A DNA stretch of 5,649 nucleotides from NCBI GenBank assembly GCA_003219395.1, contig QHOR01000125.1:3600-9248 (forward strand), read 5' to 3'. This document shows positions 1 to 4,613 of this stretch, piece after piece. A model generated the notes under the pieces. It ran no database searches and was not told the DNA's origin. It saw only the letters and a program-made list of their open reading frames with translations. Numbering within the stretch: position 1 is the stretch's first letter; each line of letters opens with the position of its first letter. Source of the stretch: Verrucomicrobiota bacterium (lineage in GTDB: Bacteria > Verrucomicrobiota > Verrucomicrobiia > Chthoniobacterales > UBA10450). The translations under genes were made by a program, and so were the position numbers.

Positions 1-15
1 AAGGCTCAAGTTCCC

Positions 16-636
16 TCAGTAGTCGCCAACGTCTACGGACGTACCAACTTTGGCATAGTCGTAAAACAATTTTGCTCCATCGACCGATTCGCGGATGCAG
101 CCGTGGGAGGCGGGGTACCCAGGCAAAATTCCGATGTGCATGCCGACACCTTCGCTGGTGAGGCGAAGGAACCATTTCATAGATGCACCGGCAAAATGCG
201 TTCCGCTGGGCGCAGAATCGCTGCGCGCACTCACGCCCGCACGCACCGTGCGGCCGGAGCCGTCCACAAAATCGCCGTAGAGACTGGAATGATGATTTGG
301 GTCCTTCTCCATGACGCTAAAATGCCCGTGCGGCGTTTCGTGTCCGCGTCTGCCAGACGAGACTGGGCCATCGGCTACGATCTGGTCGCCGATCATCAGG
401 TAAGCTCGCTGCTTTGGGATCGAGACTACGATGCGCGTATTGTCCTGGGTTGCCTGCTTCAGTAGCGATTGATTTACCTTCAGTGCTTCCTGTCTCCGAA
501 TGAGATCCGACGCCTTGCGCATTGGCGGCGGGGTAGGAGCTGTCTGTCGTGGCTTCGGTCCCAAGTGGAATTGACCGCTCGCAGAAGAGACGACCGCACC
601 CAGTAAAACCAACCGAATCAACGTCGAAATTCGCAT
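16..636 (-). CDS. Exported L,D-transpeptidase (YkuD domain)
   Basis: This 206-residue protein is probably a periplasmic L,D-transpeptidase, which makes 3-3 peptide cross-links or attaches proteins to peptidoglycan through an active-site cysteine. Residues 1-20 form a signal peptide (basic MRISTLIR, then a hydrophobic LVLLGAVV core, cleavage near SASG-Q) with no lipobox cysteine. Residues 26-40 are Pro-rich, a probable linker. The YkuD domain covers about 67-204: it opens with IVVSIPKQRAYL, has the GRRGHETPHGHF strand-turn near 95-106, and carries the catalytic block with His167 and SHGCIR at 177-182 (nucleophile Cys180). The length is normal for a single-domain enzyme. ATG at 634-636 is the only sensible start because the signal peptide begins there, though its Shine-Dalgarno is weak. 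It lies 3 bp after the lysozyme-like gene and is probably cotranscribed. The family call is firm; the exact cell-wall substrate cannot be read. Confidence 0.93.
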   Translation of the reverse strand: MRISTLIRLVLLGAVVSSASGQFHLGPKPRQTAPTPPPMRKASDLIRRQEALKVNQSLLKQATQDNTRIVVSIPKQRAYLMIGDQIVADGPVSSGRRGHETPHGHFSVMEKDPNHHSSLYGDFVDGSGRTVRAGVSARSDSAPSGTHFAGASMKWFLRLTSEGVGMHIGILPGYPASHGCIRESVDGAKLFYDYAKVGTSVDVGDY

Positions 637-639
637 AAA

Positions 640-1560
640 TTAGCTGCCATTGTAGCTGTTTACTCGCCGAATCCAACCTGATAACCATCTCGATTCATGT
701 CGGTCAGGGGGAGAGTTTTGCACCCGTTGAGTCAGCACTGCTTTGGCCGCACGGGCGAATTCATCCACTGCGCCGGCATCTGAAGTGCCATGCATCGCCT
801 CCAACACTTGAAGCAGACCCCAACCGCGCCCCTGGTAGCGCTCCGTGTGCAGGACACCTTCTCCTTTAAAATTTACGTAATCGACAAGCGCGTAACATCC
901 TTGTGAGGTTTTCGTCAGACGTTCGAATTGTTGCTGAACATTGGCTCGATCGGTGGGCGCTGCTTCGGCCAGCATTTTCGGCATGGCGCTTTCTAATCGG
1001 GCGATAAGAAACTCCGCCTGCAGATCGACCGTATCCGTGAGGAAGCTGCGTAATTCATTCATTTCCTTTGAATGCTGAGCCTGAAGGAATTCGGTACGCG
1101 AGTTCCAAGGGCACGGCTTTTCGCCGGTTCCCAGGAGCAATGCGGGCAGCTTTGCGCCGCGCTTCGAAATAAAGCTCACCAGCTTGGGAAAACTTTCCTC
1201 AAACGGTCCCCGCCGCCCCTTGGGATACCAGATGAAGTGGCCGATTCCGAGTGACGCGAAATCTTCGCCGGCGTTCCATGAAGTGAGGCCGGCTATGGTT
1301 CCATTACATTCATTTTGCCAGATCCTTTTTCCGATTTTGAGGACGTCAATATGGGAGAGAGAAGTTGCAGAAATCGGCTCCGGCATAACCGTGACGAGTG
1401 CGGCAGAAACCAAGGCGGCCGAAGAGTAGGAACGCTGCCATCGCGACCGCCGCTCTGTTCTTGACGGGCGGCGTTTATCTATTAGCGTCCCAGTTTCCGC
1501 GGCGACAAACTTAATTAAATCGTCGGGAAGAATACGTTTTATGAAACAACTTATCGTCAT
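640..1560 (-). CDS. Secreted lysozyme-like protein of unknown function
   Basis: I do not recognise a named gene. From ATG 1558-1560 the product is 306 residues. Residues 30-43 are strongly basic (RRPSRTERRSR), 45-60 are hydrophobic (SSAALVSAALVTVM) and end in ISA-TS, which reads as a signal peptide with a long n-region. The mature part starts with a helix containing Glu84 (QNECNG), followed by GLTSWN and SLGIGHF at 103-109. This resembles the Glu ... T-IGIGH active-site block of T4-type lysozymes (GH24). Further on, ALVDYVNFKGEG (224-235) and ERYQGRGWGLLQVLE (240-254) look like the conserved core of such a fold. The fold assignment is inference. The start is uncertain: Met 1560 has TAAGGA 10 nt upstream but overlaps the divergent FKBP gene by 20 bp, while the only other ATG (1386) lacks a Shine-Dalgarno and would cut off the hydrophobic segment. 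It precedes the L,D-transpeptidase gene by 3 bp, consistent with a joint cell-wall role. Confidence 0.75.
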   Translation of the reverse strand: MTISCFIKRILPDDLIKFVAAETGTLIDKRRPSRTERRSRWQRSYSSAALVSAALVTVMPEPISATSLSHIDVLKIGKRIWQNECNGTIAGLTSWNAGEDFASLGIGHFIWYPKGRRGPFEESFPKLVSFISKRGAKLPALLLGTGEKPCPWNSRTEFLQAQHSKEMNELRSFLTDTVDLQAEFLIARLESAMPKMLAEAAPTDRANVQQQFERLTKTSQGCYALVDYVNFKGEGVLHTERYQGRGWGLLQVLEAMHGTSDAGAVDEFARAAKAVLTQRVQNSPPDRHESRWLSGWIRRVNSYNGS

Positions 1561-2290
1561 TTTCAGCGCATCCTTACTTGTATTGCCTTTATTTGGGCAA
1601 GAGAAATCGCCACAACTCAAGGACCAGAAAGAAAAGGTCAGCTATAGCATCGGTCTACAGATCGGATTCAACCTCAGCCGGCAAAAAGTGGATATCAATC
1701 CCGATGTGCTCTCGGCCGGCATCAAAGACGCGCTCGCGGGCAAGCCACAACTGAACACCGACCAAATCAAGGAAGTCATGTCAACATTCGAAAAAGATAT
1801 GGAACAAAAGCAGAAACAAGCGGGGGAGAAAAACAAAACTGAAGGCGCAAAATTTTTGGAGGAAAACAAAAAGAAAGAGGGTGTGAAAACAACTGCCAGC
1901 GGCTTGGAGTACAAAGTGCTCAAAGAGGGGAACGGACCCACACCGAAAGCCACCGATACCGTCACCGTCAATTATCGCGGAACTCTGATCAATGGAACTG
2001 AGTTTGATAGTTCATACAAGCGCGGGCAACCGGCAACGTTTCCCGTCAATGGCGTCATCAAGGGATGGACGGAGGCGCTTCAGCTGATGAAAGTGGGATC
2101 CAAATATCAATTGTTTATCCCGCCGAACCTTGCCTACGGCGAAAGGGCAGTCAGTCCGGATCTCGGCGCTAATTCAACTCTAATTTTTGAAGTGGAACTG
2201 CTGGATGCGAAACCCGCTCCGACACCTGGGGCTGCGGCGGCGCCGAAAGCTGCTCCCAGTCCAGCGGCCTCACCTTCGCCAAAGAAATAA
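1541..2290 (+). CDS. Exported FKBP-type peptidyl-prolyl cis-trans isomerase (Mip/FkpA-like)
   Basis: The product, 249 residues, should catalyse cis-trans isomerisation of Xaa-Pro bonds and act as a folding helper in the periplasm. Residues 1-19 are a clear signal peptide (MKQLIVIFSASLLVLPLFG, cleavage before QEKS). Residues 30-112 match the helical FKBP N-terminal dimerisation region (VSYSIGLQIGFNL, then a Lys/Gln/Glu-rich long helix). Residues 118-222 are the FKBP catalytic domain: ASGLEYKVL, Tyr145, EFDSS around 154-158, VIKGWTEAL around 172-180, PPNLAYGERA and the last strand LIFEVELLDA. The expected pocket aromatics (Tyr145, Phe155, Trp176, Tyr199) are present. The last 25 residues are a low-complexity Ala/Pro/Lys tail, common in exported proteins but of unknown role. 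ATG 1541 fits the signal peptide, with GGGAAG 10 nt upstream. It is transcribed away from the lysozyme-like gene and is convergent with rsfS. Confidence 0.95.
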   Translation: MKQLIVIFSASLLVLPLFGQEKSPQLKDQKEKVSYSIGLQIGFNLSRQKVDINPDVLSAGIKDALAGKPQLNTDQIKEVMSTFEKDMEQKQKQAGEKNKTEGAKFLEENKKKEGVKTTASGLEYKVLKEGNGPTPKATDTVTVNYRGTLINGTEFDSSYKRGQPATFPVNGVIKGWTEALQLMKVGSKYQLFIPPNLAYGERAVSPDLGANSTLIFEVELLDAKPAPTPGAAAAPKAAPSPAASPSPKK

Positions 2291-2319
2291 AGAGCGCTTT
2301 CGGAGCTCCTCAGAATCGC

Positions 2320-2338
2320 CTCAGCCTTCAGGGCTGAG
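2320..2338. terminator. Possible hairpin between convergent FKBP and rsfS genes
   Basis: CTCAGCC (2320-2326) and GGCTGAG (2332-2338) form a perfect 7-bp stem with a 5-base loop, 30 bp after the FKBP stop and 33 bp before the end of rsfS on the other strand. A second tiny hairpin, ACAGC-TCT-GCTGT, is at 2348-2360. Neither is followed by a T-tract on either strand, so a canonical rho-independent terminator is not shown. The placement between convergent genes is the main argument for a role in ending transcription. Confidence 0.3.
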
Positions 2339-2370
2339 AGTTGTGGAACAGCTCTGCTGTACTGTGACCT

Positions 2371-2730
2371 TTAGTAGGCAGCAGCAGACTGCCATTCGAG
2401 ACGTGGTGCATCGCCCCACAAATCTTCCAGACTGTAAAAAGATCGTTTGTCACGGTGAAAGACGTGCACAACGACTTGCAGATAATCGAGGACGATCCAC
2501 TGGCTGGCCGGAAATCCGTCAACCGCCACCGCTCGAATGGAATGATCCTCTCGCAAACGTGTTTCAATTTCGCTTGCGATTGCTTTTAGCTGCGGCTCAG
2601 ACGTAGCAGAACAAATAATGAAAAAATCCGTAAACGTCGAAATCGCTCGCAAGTCGAGGATGACAATCTCTTCCGCCTTTTTGTTTGAGGCGAGGTTCGC
2701 GCACGTTGTGGCTAAATTTTCCGGGGTTAT
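2371..2730 (-). CDS. rsfS: Ribosomal silencing factor RsfS (Iojap/DUF143), atypical ATA start
   Basis: RsfS binds ribosomal protein uL14 on the large subunit and blocks subunit joining when nutrients are scarce. From the ATA at 2728-2730 the product has 119 residues, normal for the family. The whole single domain is present: NKKAEEIVILDL (16-27), STFTDFFIICSATSE (31-45), QLKAIASEIE, the strand WIVLDYLQVVVHVFH and the C-terminal hallmark FYSLEDLWGDAP. The frame is open from a stop at 2833-2835, yet the first ATG/GTG/TTG codon is TTG 2650-2652, which would delete the first helix and strand and cannot be the true start. GGAG (2742-2739) sits 8 nt before ATA 2730, which overlaps the nadD stop as ATAA. 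The start therefore looks like AUA, or an ATG altered by one base. Pairing with nadD is typical of bacteria. Confidence 0.88.
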   Translation of the reverse strand: MTPENLATTCANLASNKKAEEIVILDLRAISTFTDFFIICSATSEPQLKAIASEIETRLREDHSIRAVAVDGFPASQWIVLDYLQVVVHVFHRDKRSFYSLEDLWGDAPRLEWQSAAAY

Positions 2731-3296
2731 TTCTGTTGCTCCAGGTAAAGTTTTTCGCGACGAATGATTTCCTCCACTGTCGACGGTACGAAATATCGAA
2801 TCGAACGGCCCGTGGCAACTCTCTTTCTGATTTCAGTTGCCGAAATATCGATTTTTCGGCGGATAACCGGGTAGGCGTGATGCGGCTGCTGGCCACTGCG
2901 ATCAAGGACAACAAAGCGAACTATTTTTTCCAAATCAGCGAAGCGACGCCATTTGGTGAGCTTGTCCACGTTATCTTCACCGATCAGGCAGTAGATCAGA
3001 GCAACGTCTTTACGCTGCCGAATGTCCTCCACCGTATCGATGGTGTAAGAGGGCGATGGCCGCCGCAACTCGCAATCGTCCACGGTGAATCCGGGTTCAT
3101 TCTCAATAGCGGCTTGTATCATCAACAACCGTATTTCGTCGCCGGCGACGGGCGCGGTCCTTCTGAGAGGCGATATCCGGGCGGGAATAAAGATCACTTC
3201 CTCGGCGCCGAGTCTTTCAAGGGCCTCGCGCGCAACGATAAGATGGCCATGATGAATCGGGTCAAACGTGCCCCCGTAGATTGCGATCTTTTTCAA
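2727..3296 (-). CDS. nadD: Nicotinate-nucleotide adenylyltransferase NadD
   Basis: NadD joins ATP and nicotinate mononucleotide to give deamido-NAD plus pyrophosphate, the central cytoplasmic step of NAD synthesis. The 189-residue length is normal. The nucleotidyltransferase signature is complete: GGTFDPIHHGH at 8-18 with the HxGH motif, IFIPARISPLR at about 35-45 in the substrate-binding region, SYTIDTVEDIR near 83-93, IGEDNVDKL near 109-117, and ISATEIRKRV for the ISxTxIR ATP-binding motif, followed by FVPSTVEEIIRR. The start must be TTG 3294-3296 because an in-frame TGA lies at 3300-3302 and KKIAIYGGTFDP begins at once. No good Shine-Dalgarno is visible. The TTG is the last unit of a heptamer repeat array that fills the upstream DNA. 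The stop codon overlaps the apparent rsfS start by 4 nt, so the two genes are likely cotranscribed and translationally coupled. Confidence 0.95.
   Translation of the reverse strand: MKKIAIYGGTFDPIHHGHLIVAREALERLGAEEVIFIPARISPLRRTAPVAGDEIRLLMIQAAIENEPGFTVDDCELRRPSPSYTIDTVEDIRQRKDVALIYCLIGEDNVDKLTKWRRFADLEKIVRFVVLDRSGQQPHHAYPVIRRKIDISATEIRKRVATGRSIRYFVPSTVEEIIRREKLYLEQQK
2730..2742 (-). promoter_or_regulatory. Ribosome binding site deciding the rsfS start
   Basis: Reading the minus strand, GGAG at 2742-2739, inside the nadD codons Leu-Glu, is followed after 8 nt by ATA at 2730-2728. This is ideal spacing for a start codon, and no other candidate start codon is nearby in the rsfS frame. It supports initiation at the nadD/rsfS junction despite the non-canonical triplet. 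Confidence 0.6.
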
Positions 3297-3331
3297 CGCT
3301 CAATGCTTAATGTTCAACGCTCAATATTCAA
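3290..3331. repeat. Heptamer tandem repeat array, six 7-bp units
   Basis: Six successive 7-mers fit YDYTYAA on the plus strand: TTTTCAA, CGCTCAA, TGCTTAA, TGTTCAA, CGCTCAA, TATTCAA. On the minus strand each reads TTRAxxx. The 13-mer TTCAACGCTCAAT occurs twice exactly (3292-3304 and 3313-3325), 21 bp apart. A related TTCAACGCTGAGCG lies at 3427-3440. Translated on the plus strand it reads MLNVQRS-like, a pattern I remember from spurious intergenic ORFs in Verrucomicrobiota and related genomes. The array includes the TTG start codon of nadD. Confidence 0.75.
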
Positions 3332-3341
3332 CTCAGTATCC

Positions 3342-3403
3342 TGTCATGTTCAGCGAGGCGGAACATCTCTGATCTGAGATTCTTTGCTTCATTGAGGATG
3401 GCG
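3342..3403. repeat. Degenerate palindromic (REP-like) intergenic element
   Basis: The left arm, 3342-3369, begins TGTCATGTTCAGCGAGGCG and ends ATCTC. The right arm, 3376-3403, begins GAGAT and is its imperfect inverted copy: by hand count 17 of 28 positions match, with ATCTC/GAGAT at the centre perfect and a 6-base spacer. Inside the left arm ATGTTC (3346-3351) also pairs with GAACAT (3361-3366). The form is like widespread intergenic repeats of the TGTCAT-xTGAGCGAAGCG type that I recall from many environmental bacteria. It lies in the divergent nadD/nagZ gap, where promoters for both genes must also be. Confidence 0.5.
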
Positions 3404-3456
3404 GTCTTGAATACTGGCATTGAAACTTCAACGCTGAGCGTCCATCTTTGCCGCCC

Positions 3457-4557
3457 ATGAAAGCGGATTCACTCGCCCAGTTGATCATGACCGGCGTGCC
3501 GGCCAAGGAATTGGATGCGAGGACAGCGAAACTGTTCCGGAAGGTGAAACCGGGCGCATTTATTTTGTTTGGCCGCAACATCGAAAGCGCAGTGCAGTTG
3601 AGAAAACTGATCGATGACTTGCGTGATGTAAGTGAGATCGAACCCATCATTACTATTGATCAGGAAGGAGGCCGCGTTTCCCGTCTCCGATTGATTGGCA
3701 ATGAACCGCCGAATGCGCAGCAACTCCGCGATAAAAATGACATAGATCTCATCCGGCGCCACGGCGACGTGACCGGGCGATTGCTTCGCCTTTTCGGTTT
3801 CAATCTGGATTTGTGTCCTGTGCTGGACATTTCATTCGATGACGACGCTGAGAATTCACTGCGCGGTCGCTGTTACGGGAAGACGGTCAAGCAGGTTGTT
3901 CGCAATGCTGGGGCGTTCAATAGCGCGTTGAGAGAGCAGGGGATCGCAAGTTGCGGCAAACATTTTCCGGGTTACTCCGCCGCCAGTTCAGACGCGCACT
4001 ATGAATTGCCGCGAATCGATCGCACCCGTGAGCAACTGGATCAGAACGAACTGGCTGTATTTCGTGCAGTGATTCACGAGCTCGACAGCATGATGATTTG
4101 TCATGGCTGGTATCCCTGCTTTGAACCAGAAAAGACGCCTGCTACGCTGTCGCCTCGGATCACAACGGATTTGTTGCGCAACGAACTCGGTTTCGATGGT
4201 CTCGTCATGACTGACGATCTCGACATGGGCGCGATTCTCACCGGTTATCGGCTTGACGATACGATACGCCTCTCCATCGCGGCAGGGAATGACGTGGTGA
4301 TGATTTGCCACCGCATTCCCGAGATTGAAAACGTCCAAGGAATTCTCGCCGCATTGCCGCAAGACCAAATCGATCGGGCTTTGCAAAGCTTGGCACGATT
4401 CAAAGAAAGACTTACACCGCCCGACGAATTTTCCGAAGCTGCCTTCCGCAAAATTGATGACGAGATTTGGGATCTGCGCGTCGCCGTGCTGGGCGCAGAA
4501 CGGGCCAGGAAGACAACTTCTCAAAGCATTCAGCGCTCACCTGTCGAGATGTTCTGA
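3457..4557 (+). CDS. nagZ: Beta-N-acetylglucosaminidase NagZ (GH3)
   Basis: NagZ removes the terminal GlcNAc from GlcNAc-anhydroMurNAc peptides in the cytoplasm during peptidoglycan recycling. No signal peptide is seen, which agrees. From ATG 3457 it has 366 residues, usual for single-domain GH3 NagZ. The family landmarks are in order: PGAFILFGRNI near 32-42, IDQEGGRVSR at 67-76, LCPVLDI near 119-125, GKHFPG at 167-172 with Lys168-His169 for substrate binding, the acid/base dyad loop SDAH (Asp179, His181), MICHG and the nucleophile block MTDDLDMGAI (Asp253). One deviation is the usual PGHG turn after KHF, which reads PGYS; the catalytic residues are intact. TTG 3448 in the same frame could add three residues, but I prefer the ATG; neither has a strong Shine-Dalgarno. 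The OPT transporter gene follows after 43 bp. A broader GH3 beta-glucosidase is less likely because of the NagZ-specific DxH loop. Confidence 0.93.
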   Translation: MKADSLAQLIMTGVPAKELDARTAKLFRKVKPGAFILFGRNIESAVQLRKLIDDLRDVSEIEPIITIDQEGGRVSRLRLIGNEPPNAQQLRDKNDIDLIRRHGDVTGRLLRLFGFNLDLCPVLDISFDDDAENSLRGRCYGKTVKQVVRNAGAFNSALREQGIASCGKHFPGYSAASSDAHYELPRIDRTREQLDQNELAVFRAVIHELDSMMICHGWYPCFEPEKTPATLSPRITTDLLRNELGFDGLVMTDDLDMGAILTGYRLDDTIRLSIAAGNDVVMICHRIPEIENVQGILAALPQDQIDRALQSLARFKERLTPPDEFSEAAFRKIDDEIWDLRVAVLGAERARKTTSQSIQRSPVEMF

Positions 4558-4562
4558 TCCGG

Positions 4563-4613
4563 CCGGAGGGGATTGCCGCGCGTCAAGCGCGCCATGCATC
4601 TTGACCCCTCCGG
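4563..4613 (+). promoter_or_regulatory. Candidate leader stem sequestering a Shine-Dalgarno-like site
   Basis: CCGGAGGGG (4563-4571) is exactly complementary to CCCCTCCGG (4605-4613), a 9-bp stem. The 33-base interior contains a second hairpin, GCGCG-TCAAG-CGCGC (4578-4592), and an alternative pairing GTCAAG/CTTGAC (4582-4587 with 4600-4605). The GGAGGGG arm is the only strong Shine-Dalgarno-like sequence before the OPT gene, and possible starts TTG 4601 and GTG 4613 touch the other arm. No T-tract follows, so it does not look like a plain nagZ terminator. A regulatory role is inference from base pairing only. Confidence 0.4.

Noticed and set aside
317..688. 123-codon minus-strand frame overlapping the L,D-transpeptidase
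   Set aside because: It is out of frame with the catalytic domain encoded there and has no domain features of its own.
1461..1485. TTGACG with TATTAG as a sigma-70-like promoter for the FKBP gene
   Set aside because: The spacing is only 13 bp between the two boxes, too short, and no better -10 box lies at 16-18 bp.
2187..2606. 139-codon plus-strand frame after the FKBP domain
   Set aside because: It overlaps the FKBP tail and runs antisense through rsfS; the product is low-complexity and Arg-rich, typical of a shadow frame.
2685..3377. 230-codon open frame on the plus strand, antisense to nadD
   Set aside because: It lies opposite nadD with its invariant motifs, shows no domain of its own, and its end (MLNVQRS-like) is just the translated heptamer repeat.
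3988..4524. 178-codon open frame on the minus strand, antisense to nagZ
   Set aside because: It is a shadow of nagZ codon structure; the composition is Cys/His/Arg-rich with no recognisable motif, signal or neighbour support.
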